From Lathyrus oleraceus (Eukaryota > Streptophyta > Magnoliopsida > Fabales > Fabaceae): a DNA stretch of 64,000 nucleotides. The stretch covers positions 1,212,501 through 1,276,500 of the forward strand of contig NC_066579.1 of assembly GCF_024323335.1 (NCBI RefSeq), written 5' to 3'. A model generated the notes under the pieces. It had not been told where the DNA came from, searched no databases, and was given only the letters and a program-made list of their open reading frames with translations. Shown piece by piece: positions 1-9,917 of this stretch (position 1 is its first letter; each line of letters starts with the position of its first letter). The position numbers and the translations under genes were made by a program.

Positions 1-844
1 TCACATTAATTTATTAAAATATTCTCTTTAATTAATATTATTATAAAAAATTAATTCCACATTGATTCACAAAGTTAGTTAAAAACAATTAATTCTTTAA
101 TTTTATGTAAAGCACCAGTAAAATTTGTTACTCTTGATATTTAATAAATGAATTAACTTTACTAAATGTTTCTTGAATTAAATAAAAGACATATTAATAA
201 CACAACATTAAATAGTTCAAAACTTATCAATTTTTGTAAAAGTTACTGCCCCTCTGTCTCATAATAATAGGCGTTTTTTTTCTTCTTATTTTAATTTGTT
301 TTAAATTATTTTCTTTTTCAAAATATAAATATAATATTTATTATTATTTTTTATTAATTTACTTTTATTTATTATATTATAAGTAATGTAACCATTTTAT
401 TATATTATTTTAGTAAATAACATTCATTTTATCATTGAAATCAAAACTATTAATTATTATTTTAAAAAATACAAAAATAAAAGAAAAATAGTGAACAAAG
501 AAAATATAAGATATAAATTAAATATAAAAACCAATTTGAAATTTTAATATAGAATCAAAGTTTATTTTAATTTCAATAAAACATTTTAAAAAAAAATTCA
601 TAATTTCAAAATTTTATTTAATAGTTTTTGAAATTAATTTCGTGATTTATTTATAGGTATATTTGAACACTCAAATTCCACCATGTTATTTGACACCGTG
701 TACCAATTGTATACTAGTAGGATATCTATGTCTCTCTTACTTTTTATGTAGAAATTTCAAAAATACATTAATATACCTTAAAATTATAGAAAAACACCTT
801 TCTAACATCGAATTTTAGATGTACAAATCTCATTTCTCTTTATT
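1..844. other. AT-rich intergenic sequence
   Basis: No coding stretch, splice-compatible exon or recognisable transposon protein is visible. The sequence is runs of A and T with scattered short repeats. A CTCTGTCTCATAATAATAGG stretch near 252 resembles a Stowaway-type MITE end, but no matching inverted end was found. Confidence 0.6.
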
Positions 845-1084
845 TATAGCTATATAATATATTATGAGGTTAGTATTTAATCATTTATCTCCCTCCTCCT
901 CAATCTTCAAGTACAAGATTTGACATTTCATTCATAATTTTTCTTTGTCTATTAGCTACCAAAGGTAGGAGAATTTGTTTATTTGAGAGACAAATAAAGC
1001 AAAAGTGTTTGTCTCAAATTGAATATTCAACAACAAAATTTCACGGTTTTGATTACTTTCTTTAGTCAATTTTGTTCTTGTATA
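845..1084 (+). promoter_or_regulatory. Candidate promoter and 5' leader of the SWEET2-like gene
   Basis: A TATA-like run (TATATAATATATTA, 851-864) lies about 220 bp before the SWEET start codon. The leader region holds an imperfect hairpin: ATTTGAGAGACAAA at 981-994 can pair with TTTGTCTCAAAT at 1008-1019. The transcription start is not determinable from sequence alone. Confidence 0.35.
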
Positions 1085-2548
1085 ATGTCTATGTTTGCTT
1101 CACTTGCCATTTATAAAGTTGCCAAAGATGCAGCTGGAATTGCTGGTATTTTCTTTCTCTTATTTTCTTTATGATTTTTACCAACTTTTTGTTTGTTTAT
1201 TGTTTCAATTTTATGTATTTTCTTGGTTGTTTGCAGGTAACATACTTGCTTTTGGGTTATTTGTATCTCCCATGTAAGTTTTGAATAATTGAGCTCATTT
1301 GAAGTTGCAGTTTATGTTTATTTTTCATTATGTGATTCTTGTTTTGAATTTTGAATTTCAGACCTACATTTAGGAGAATTATCAGAAATGGGTCAACAGA
1401 AATGTTCTCTGGGTTACCATATATTTACTCGTTAATGAACTGCTTAATCTGCTTATGGTATGGAACTCCTTTGATTTCACATGATAATATTTTGGTTACA
1501 ACTGTTAATTCAATTGGAGCGGTGTTCCAATTTGTGTACATAATCCTCTTCATGATGTGTGCTGAGAAAGAAAAGAAGGTTGGTTTTGGAGGCTTGTAAT
1601 ATGATAAACACGAAAAAAATCTTTGATTAGTTTCTAAGTCGTTGTGTTTCATGTTTTTCGCTAGATGAAAATGCTTGCATGGTTGATGGTTGTTCTTGGC
1701 GTCTTTGCAATCATATTGATTGGAAGTTTGCAAATCGATGATGTTATAATGCGCCGGTTCTTTGTTGGGGTTTTGAGTTGTGCATCTCTGATTTCGATGT
1801 TTGCGTCTCCGTTGTTTATAATTGTAAGTATGTTGTTCCCTGCATATATAGTTAATGCTGTGCTGTATCTATTAGCTTAAGTCTAGACGAAATCACTTAC
1901 ATTACTGTCATAGCCGTCTTAAGTTTTTGGAGGCTTTTTGTAGATTAATCGTAGTTTTACCACAACACAACAAATAGAAGTCTATTTAACTACGGTTTAA
2001 CTGTGACAAACATTTTCTGAGATCCTATTTAACTACGGTTTAACTGTGACAAATTTTGTCCCCTGCGAGGTAGCCCGCCTTAGACGTCTTCAAAGATTAC
2101 TACTTATACAAATTTTGCAGAAATTGGTTATTTAGAGACGAATAGTTAATGTTGTGCTGTATCTATTAGTTTGAGCCTCGACGAATCACTTACGTTACTA
2201 TACTACATATACGAATTTTGCAGAAATTGGTTATTCAGACAAAGAGTGTTGAATTCATGCCGTTTCATATCTCACTTTGCACCTTCCTAATGAGCACTTC
2301 TTTCTTAGTTTACGGATTACTCAGCGATGATATCTTCATTTATGTAAGTTCCTTTAGCCTCGTCTATTTTTTTCTTCTATTTATTCGCGAAATATCCTTC
2401 TGTCTCAATTATGCATCTCTGCTGGATTTTGTAGGTGCCAAATGGGATAGGAACCATTTTGGGAACGACACAGTTGATATTATACTTCCACTTTGAGAGT
2501 AAATCGAGGATAGACGCCGAAGAACCGTTGATCGTGTCATATGCATGA
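1085..2548 (+). CDS. SWEET2: SWEET2-like bidirectional sugar transporter (six exons)
   Basis: Exons read 1085-1145, 1237-1273, 1362-1578, 1665-1823, 2224-2343 and 2435-2548. All have GT..AG borders, and together they give 708 nt, or 235 residues, the usual SWEET length. Two MtN3/saliva triple-helix bundles are recognisable: exons 1-3 carry GNILAFGLFVSP and PTFRRIIRNGSTE followed by LPYIYSLMNCLICLWYG, and exons 4-6 carry VGVLSCASLISMFASPLF, KSVEFMPFHISLCTFLM and PNGIGT. The pattern is that of clade I SWEET2 proteins, which in Arabidopsis move glucose across the vacuolar membrane (family knowledge). The start is chosen because MSMFAS leads straight into the first helix. Intron 4 (1824-2223) is enlarged by a local duplication that creates a decoy acceptor. 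A polar C-terminal tail ends in EEPLIVSYA. The exon structure is certain enough to call it intact; the orthology within SWEET2 paralogues is inferred. Confidence 0.92.
1849..2240 (+). repeat. Partial tandem duplication inside SWEET2 intron 4
   Basis: The stretch after 1852 (ATAGTTAATGCTGTGCTGTA and onward) recurs at 2143 with a few changes. The true acceptor region at 2204-2237 is matched by an earlier copy at 2101-2133. A TTTAACTACGGTTTAACTGT block is also repeated at about 1984 and 2032. The earlier acceptor copy (AG at 2119-2120) is followed by the same first four codons as exon 5 and then TAG. Confidence 0.8.
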
Positions 2549-4086
2549 ACACTTCTGCTGAAAAGGCGAAGGTACAATCTGATACACTATTTTTTATTAA
2601 AATTTCTTCTTTTTCACAGTCCCTGGCGTGACGATAGTCGTCTGAAATTGGTTATGGTCATTCTTTTATCAGAAATTTTGCTCAGTGTATGAGATAGGTT
2701 TCCCCCCTAAATAACAGTGTCTTTAAAGAATATATAATCTAATCACAATCATAAATTTAGCCCTATCTCGCACACGGCAATCTGGTCATTCCAGTTTCGT
2801 GCTGCTATACTTTTTAATTTGAGATTGACAACATAGGCTGCAACTTTATCAAATAACTTTGCATATAATGTTTCAATTGTAATTTGTATGCTACTTTACA
2901 ACTAACAAGAAAAAGAGAACTTCGTCGAATTTCTAAAACGGTTCTAAAAGTAACATCTTGTTTTTCCTCTACAAAACAGAATGGAAGAAGTTATTAGATA
3001 TGAACTTTTGCTGCTGCCGGCTAGATATGGTCTGAAACCGCAGCTAGCAACGTTGCTATTTGGTTCAAACTATTGGTGCAATTACTGTTGCAACTTTGAG
3101 AGTGACCAGAAGCTGCAATGAAGAATAACTTCAAATATTCTGTATATAGCATATGCTTTTTTTGGGAATTTGAATTATGCATTAAAGTTCAAAATGGGAG
3201 TAATATAGAAAGAAATGTATTTTACATCATTTCTGCATTTGTTGGTACCTCTCTTACATTGAGTGAGGCATTTTTTTTAGTACATAAGATGTAAGAAACA
3301 CATATATTCATATTATTTTGAATGAGCAAGAAGTGATTATTATCTCACAATTTCATTGACTTGTGATGAACATATAGATATCAAAAGATTCACTTTTGAT
3401 TGGTTCCACAGTAGTTCTGCATATGTTTATCATTAATTACTGATCCAAACCAGAAACCCATTTGTGTTGTGACCCGTCATGCCGTCTCACCACGATGCCC
3501 TCCTATTCCGGCCTTCATCGTCGGCTTCCACCGTTTGCCACCACTCTTTCCACCCGTTGATATTCATCTCACAAAAATCTCCGTTAACATATATATAAAT
3601 TGACATTCCTAAAGGCTAATTCTAGAACAAAGACTTACAACATGTATTCATTAATGCATGTGGTAAAAATATTATTCAAAAACTATTTTTTCCTGGTAGC
3701 CAAAATCATAAATTGAAAAACTTATATTTCTTTTGGATACTTAGTCATGATTGATAAGTAGATGAACAAAAATTATCTTGAATATTATTACAACTTTGAA
3801 TTAACTTGGAAATTGGAATGCCACAAATAGGATTTATAAAACCATGACTAAACTGCATATTTCTTAAATTATAATTACTATAAACCGAAAACGATGATTT
3901 GAAAATATTATTTATAAATTTGCAGGTTAGTGCAGTTAAAGTTTTTAAATTATTTTCTTACATTTTTCCGATATACAGTTTTGGCTTCCAGAAAACATAA
4001 CATAACTCAAATATTTTGAATAATTCTTTAATAATGAAAATTTGTTATGTACCGATATATATATATTAAAAGATTTATAACATAGA
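2549..4086. other. SWEET2 3' flank and AT-rich spacer
   Basis: The first few hundred bases probably include the 3' UTR. No poly(A) site can be fixed. A C-rich stretch at 3470-3560 is out of character with its surroundings but has no supportable reading frame. The rest is AT-rich with no recognised feature. Confidence 0.5.
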
Positions 4087-4430
4087 TGTTAAAAGCTTTT
4101 TTTTTAAATAATTCAAGTGAGGTAATCGGTTAAGTTAATTAATTACTACTGAAAGTATTTTAATTTTCATGTCAGAGGCAACCGGTTAATTAATTGGTGT
4201 AATAGGTTATATGTCGGAGTTTTTGCATTTTCTTGATATATAGTTGGGTGTTTTAGGTCAAAATTGTTTTGTAACACTTGTATAAATATTTTGGAAATAT
4301 TCTCATCTCAAAGATAATGCAAATATTATTCTCACCCTCAATTATCTATCTCTCAATTTTCCTCTTTCACTTTTCACATTCTAATTCTCTCCACCATTAT
4401 TCACCAATCTTGTGGTTCAAAGTTCCAACA
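4087..4430 (+). repeat. Probable 5' LTR remnant of a decayed copia element
   Basis: The sequence ends in CCAACA at 4430. It is followed at 4433 by TGGCATCAAGAGTC, which resembles the initiator-Met tRNA primer-binding site used by many copia elements. A TATA-like GTATAAATATT lies near 4279. No matching 3' LTR remains, so the left boundary (4087 or 4211) is a guess. Confidence 0.4.
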
Positions 4431-4478
4431 TTTGGCATCAAGAGTCTGGTTCTGATCCACAAATATCTAGTGTGCAAC

Positions 4479-5620
4479 ATGAATTTTGTTTTCAATGAAA
4501 GGATCCCTACAAGCTTACATATCCTTGATGCGAAGAATTATGAAAAATGGTGCAAGTAAATGAAAGTGTTGTTTGGCTACCAAGATGTTCTTGAAGTGAT
4601 TAAGAACGGGGTGAATCCTCTTGTCGCAGGTGCAACTGATGCACATGAAGCAACACATAAGAAAGAGAAGAAGAAAGATTTCAAGACACTATTTTTGATC
4701 CATCAATGTGTTAATGGTGGCAACTTTGAGAAAGTTGGTGATTGGAAATCGTCAAAATAAGCATGGGAGATCTTAGAGAAGGCTTATGTAGGGGCTGATA
4801 CGACGAAGATGGTGAGGTTACAAACTCATAAGCGTCAACTTAAATTGATTCAAATGGAAGAAAATGAGACAATCAATGATTTCACAATGAGAATCACTCG
4901 GTTGATGAATCAAGTGAAGGCATGCGGAAAAACAGTTACAAGGAAGTATGTTGTCGTGAAAATCTTGTGTTCTTTAACACCAATATTTTACAATGTAGTT
5001 GTAGCGATTGAGGAATCGAAGGATCTTGCAACGATGAGAAAAGAGGAGATGCAAAGCTTTCTTGAGGCTTATGAGCAAAGGATGGAGGATAAAAATAATG
5101 ATAAGGCAAAGTCGTAGACCGCTTTGCAAGATCGCTTCAACGAGAAGGACAAGAGATCGAAAGGAAAATGACTCATGAAGAATATAGAGAATTTTCATGA
5201 TTTTGGTGGAAGAGAGTCTAAAATTCAAAGAATTTGACTTATCAAAGGGGTGAGAGCAGTTGCAACAAAAATGGTGGTAAAAGAAACTTTAGAGGTGAAA
5301 AAAAGAGGTTTGACAAAAGCAAGAAGCAGTGCTCCAGGCGTCAAAGGTTTGGTCATTTTGAAAAAGAGTGCAATGAGAACAAGAAGGAACCTCAAGGAGA
5401 TGAAGTCAAGGTTGAAATACAAGAGTTTGATGAAGAGAATACACTCTTGGTCATGATCACGAAAGGAGAATGCAATAGCAGCAGGTTGCGAGACAACAAT
5501 AACATCAATTCAAGGAATGCTTCAAAAATAGGTTGTAACTGGTTACATGATATGGTTAACCGGTTACATGCAGAAGAAAATGTCATGATGAGTATGAAAG
5601 GAGTTGAATGCAACAAGGAA
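4479..5620 (+). pseudogene. Decayed Ty1-copia gag
   Basis: The frame begins with MNFVFNERIPT and runs through a UBN2-type gag domain: KVLFGYQDVLEVI, FLIHQCVNGGNFEKV, a block around 4809-5060 with LIQMEENETINDF, and VVAIEESKDLATM. A zinc knuckle near 5330-5375 reads CSRRQRFGHFEKEC, so the second Cys of the CX2CX4HX4C pattern is lost. In-frame stops occur at 4557-4559, around 4758 and at 5115-5117, and the frame shifts before 5234. The order of motifs matches the gag of the full-length copia at 23.3-28.2 kb, but the sequence is clearly more diverged, so this is an older and related family. Confidence 0.85.
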
Positions 5621-6740
5621 TGATATTTGGACTCAGGTTGTTCTACTCATATGACGGGGAAGAAGGATTGGTTTGTTAAAATAAATTGTGCCATGAAGAA
5701 CAAAGTGAAGTTCGCGGATGACATCATTCTAGCGGCCGGTGGGATCGGTGATGTTTTGATCATGAGAAGGGATGGTGGATATTCCTTGATCAAAGATGTA
5801 TTGTACATTCTAGGAATAAAATGTAACCTTCTAAGTATTGGTCAATTTCTTGAGAAGGGTTACAAGATTCACATGGAAAATAAAGGGATGCGCGTTATGG
5901 ATGCAAAAGGAGCTTTGGTCCTTAAAGCACCTATGGCTGCCAAAAGAACCTTCAAAGTTGAGCTGAAAGTTATGGAGCATAGATGTCTTGCTACAATGGA
6001 AATTTGAGAAGAGTGGATATGACAATATCGTCTTGGGCATCTCAATTTCCGAGATCTCAAAGACTTGCAAAAGAAAGGAATGGTAACGGGGTTTCCATTG
6101 ATCAACATACCAACTGAAATGTGTGAAGAATGTGTTTAAGAAAAGTAACATAAGGGTAAATTGAGCAAGGATGCAAATCGTAGAGCCAAGAATCGCCTTG
6201 AGGTGGTGTATTCATATGTGTGTGGACCGAAACAAGTAGATTTCATTGGTGGTAGTAGATACTTTGTCACATTTATCGACAATCACAATAAAAATCTATG
6301 GACATGCCTAATAAAGAGAAAGGATGAGATACTTGAAGTGTTCAAGAAGTTAAAGTTCATGGTTGAGAGGCAAAATGATCACAAACTCAAAGTGCTCAAA
6401 ACGAATGGTGGAGGCGAATATGTCTCAAATGACTTTGAGAGGTTTTGTGATCAAGAAGAGATTATATATGAGGTAGTACCACCTTATACACCATAGCAAA
6501 ATGGTGTTGCCAAAAGGAAGAATCGATCGATTATGAACATGGTGAGAATCATGTTAAAGGGGAAGAATTTACCGAAAGAGTTATGGGGAGAAGCGGTATC
6601 CACAACTTCCTATTTTTTGAATATGTGTCCAACAAAGAAGCTTGAGAAGGTAACACCGAAGGAAGCATGGTCAGGATTCAAACCGAATCTATTTGAGAGT
6701 TTTTGGTTCAATAGCGTATCGATATGTTCCGGGATAGCTT
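5621..6740 (+). pseudogene. Decayed copia protease and integrase
   Basis: The protease motif LDSGCSTHMTG sits just after a TGA at 5621-5623, where related copies have Trp. The integrase begins with a recognisable but broken HHCC zinc domain (RLGHLNFRDL near 6030, CEEC near 6120). The catalytic core follows, with VVYSYVCGPKQVDF, KTNGGGEY and PPYTP, then a TAG at 6494-6496 and QNGVAKRKNRS. KTNGGGEY shows the usual catalytic Asp replaced by Asn. The C-terminal part LPKELWGEAVSTTSYFLN is readable to about 6700. The element is inactive. Confidence 0.85.
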
Positions 6741-7089
6741 AGAAAGAAGTTAGATGTTAAGGGAGAAGTGATGATACTTGTAGGGTATCACTTTACCGGT
6801 GGTTACAAGTTGTTTGATGCAGTAAAGAGAAGGATTGTGATCAGACGATACATCATTTATGACGAAATCAAGGAGTTGTAGCAGCCTGTAACCAGTTACA
6901 TAAAATTGTAATTGGTTACAGCTTTGAAGATTCAGATTCTGCAAATACGGAAAGAGGAGAAATTTCAATTGACAAATCCCGAATTGAAGAAAATGTTAGA
7001 ATATCAACAAGGAAAAGAGGTTTGCCTCAAAGAATCCAAGATTGTGAGTTATTCCGAGACAACAAAGTCAATGATGATGGTTATTTCGT

Positions 7090-8290
7090 CCATTTTGCAC
7101 TTATGGCCGAATTTGAACCCATTAAAATGAAAGAGGCTTTAAGTGATCCAAAGTGGATTTGTGCTATGAAGGATGAGATGAATTCAATAGAGAAGAAGAG
7201 TACTTGGTAGTTAGTTGATCTACAGGATGAAAAGAAGTCAATTGGTGTAAAATGGGTGTTCAAAGTGAAGGCAAATCTCAATGATGAAATAATCATTCAT
7301 AAGGCTTAATTAGTTGCTAAGAGATTTTTACAAAGATAAGACATAGACTTCGAAGAGGTATTTACACTGGTTGCTAGGATTGAAATCATTAGACTTGTTA
7401 TTGGTATTATAAATAACAACAATTGACCCATCTACCAAAAGGATGTTAAATATGTGTTTTGAACTGACCACTTGAAGAAGAGGTATATGTAGAACAACCC
7501 CCTGGTTTTGTTGTGAGAAACCAAGACTTAAAGTTCTACAAGTTGAAGAAAGCCTTATATGGCTTGAAGCATGCTCAAAGAGTTTAGAACTAAAGAATAG
7601 ATGGTTTCCTAAAAGAGGTTGGCTTCAAAAAATGTGTATCTGAGCATGGAGTGTATGTGAAGACGGATACAGTGAATGAGTCATTTTCTTTTGTATATAT
7701 GTAGACGACTTATTGATAACGATCAGCAACATAAAGTTCATCTCTAAGTTCAATGGTGAACTTATGAAAGAGTTTGAGGTGATTGATATTAGCCTTATGA
7801 TATACTTCCTTGGCATTGAGTTCCACAAGTCCAAAAAGGGACTGCTCATGCACCAAAGAAGATATGCGCTTGAGATATTGAAGAAGTTTGAAATGGAGTA
7901 TTGTAATGCTACCATTACTCTAGTTAGACCAAGGTTGCAATTGTTGAAGAACGAGGATGAGCAAGATGTTGATCTAACTCAATATAGGAGGATGATTGGA
8001 TCCTTGTGCTATTTATGAAATACGCGATCGGACTTGATGTTTAGTATCGGTATTATGAGTAGATTTATGGGGAGACCGAAGGTGTCTCACTTGGAAGCAG
8101 TCAAGAGGATTCTAAGATATGTCAAAGGTTCTGTTGGCTGCAAAATTCTCTTTTCCGCAGTAGATACGAGCAGAAAATGTAATTTTCTCGGTTTTACCGA
8201 TTCCGATTAGTGCGGAGATAAAGATAATGGAAAGTTTACAGCTGAATACATCTTTATGTTCGGTGGAACGCCAATCTCTTGGTCAAGTTA
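7090..8290 (+). pseudogene. Decayed copia reverse transcriptase and RNase H, truncated
   Basis: Readable pieces include KEALSDPKWICAMKDEMN (7130), KWVFKVKANL (7250), PPGFV (7500), KALYGLK-type sequence (7555), FLGIEFHKSKKGLLMHQRRY (7810) and the YRRMIGSLCYL / FMGRPK region (7985-8080). The YVDD-type active site near 7700 is broken by stops. Similarity stops in RNase H at about 8290 (FGGTPISWS). No 3' LTR follows, so the 3' end has been lost. Confidence 0.8.
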
Positions 8291-8439
8291 TTTCTCTTGC
8301 TCCTTTGATTCACACACACATGAAAAAATCAAGTATTATCATTTCACTCTTTGAGCAAGACATACATGGAACAATGGAATAATTAGAAGTCACGATATCT
8401 AATCAGCGCACCAAGGTCCTAAGATACCAATATCATATA

Positions 8440-9010
8440 TGCCAAATTAAATAAAGGTCTTCCAACTCAGCTAACAAATCTAAGGACTTAAGTTTCTCCA
8501 TACAACTTTTAATCTTGAGATCCATATTACCATACACCTTGTTATTCTAAATCTTATGAGAAGCTTTTAAAACTTTCAACTTGTCCATAAAAGTACACAC
8601 CACCCACTTCATTTCAGAAACAAACCTCTAAGAATCCTAGACCACATGCTCAAAATGAACATTACCCGACCAAAAAACTGAAATGGCTTAGGCCCTTAGA
8701 GTTGCGATGGGTACTTAAGTACAATTAAACAATGATTAGAGACATTTGTAGGCAATGCCCATAAACTACCTCGAGTGACCCCACCCTTCCTCCCAATTGG
8801 GAAAAAATGACGTGATCCAACCTTTTCATAGTCGCCCCATTGGAATGAAACCACGTAAACCTCCTTCCTAACAAGGGTATATCCACCAACCTCAAGGACT
8901 TAATAATCATGCCAAACTCAAGGCTCTCCACCAACCTAGTCACCTAAGAACTAGATCTCGAACCATTTCTTTTCTGAGCTTAAGAATCCAATTAAAATGA
9001 CCTAAAAGTG
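8440..9010 (-). pseudogene. LINE (L1-type) ORF2 fragment, endonuclease region
   Basis: The minus-strand frame 8943-8725 contains LVDIPLLGRRFTWFHSNGAT followed by MKRLDHVIFSQ. This is the conserved end of the APE-type endonuclease domain of plant L1 retrotransposons. On either side, stop-broken sequence continues the pattern (SSS then VTRLVESLEF upstream; a VESFKSFS / NKVYGN-like helix region downstream, to about 8440). Reverse transcriptase is absent, so only a short internal piece survives. It abuts the truncated end of the copia element. Confidence 0.65.
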
Positions 9011-9917
9011 AAAGTTGGAGACAATATCATCCCCCAAGTCACATAGTTTAAATATTTCGGGTCTGTAATAGAAAATTATGGAAAAATAAAAGAGGATGTA
9101 AATCATATAATTCAAGTTTGGTGGTTGAAGTAGAGGAGGATCTCAGAGCATTTATGTGATACAAAAGTAGCGCTCAAGCTAAAGGATTTTTTTTATTAAA
9201 TATCGATAAGATCTGTGATATTGTACGAGATAAAATATTGAATGATTAAAAAACAACACAAAATTGTAATAAGTGTAACAAAGATAAGAATATTGTGCTG
9301 GATGTCTAATAAGAATAGACGAGATAAAATTAAAAATGACAATATTAAAAGAGAGATGATCCGTAGATTGTTATAGTAAATTAAATAGATAATGTCAAAT
9401 GTAAAAAAAATTATTAACAAAATTAACGAATTTTGTACAAATATAATATTTAATAAAATATTAAACAAAATTTGATCTAGGTGATCTCAAAGATTTGATT
9501 ATTGTTATTGTTATAATTTAATTATTATTTTTAATTTTTAAAATAATATATATGTCATTCTTTTACTTGTATTTTTCTTAACACCAAATTATTAAATTAT
9601 TATTATTTTTTATTCATTATCTTTTTTTCCCCTATAGTTTCTTTAACCGCCAAACAAGTTATAAATAGCATAGAAATTGAGTTGGGGGCGGCGGTGGCTT
9701 TGGGCAGCTAGACCACCCATGGCTCCGGTGGCCGTCCCTGATCGCATCTGTATCAGCACCTGTTAGATTCATCATGAGCAGCACTTCCACATGAAATACA
9801 TTAAATCATATTTTATTATTAAAAAATTCAAATATTTTAAAAATATGCAAATGGGATCTATCTTCGAACAAGTACATCAAAGATCGAAAAGCTACAAATT
9901 TTTACAGTTAGATAAAA
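9011..9917. other. AT-rich spacer and upstream region of the first BASS gene
   Basis: Mostly A/T runs. A short GC-rich island at 9680-9760 breaks the pattern; no reading frame there can be supported. No TATA box can be chosen with confidence because AT-rich matches are everywhere. Confidence 0.5.

Noticed and set aside
246..300. Stowaway MITE terminal sequence near 250
   Set aside because: No matching inverted terminus within 800 bp and no clear TA duplication pair.
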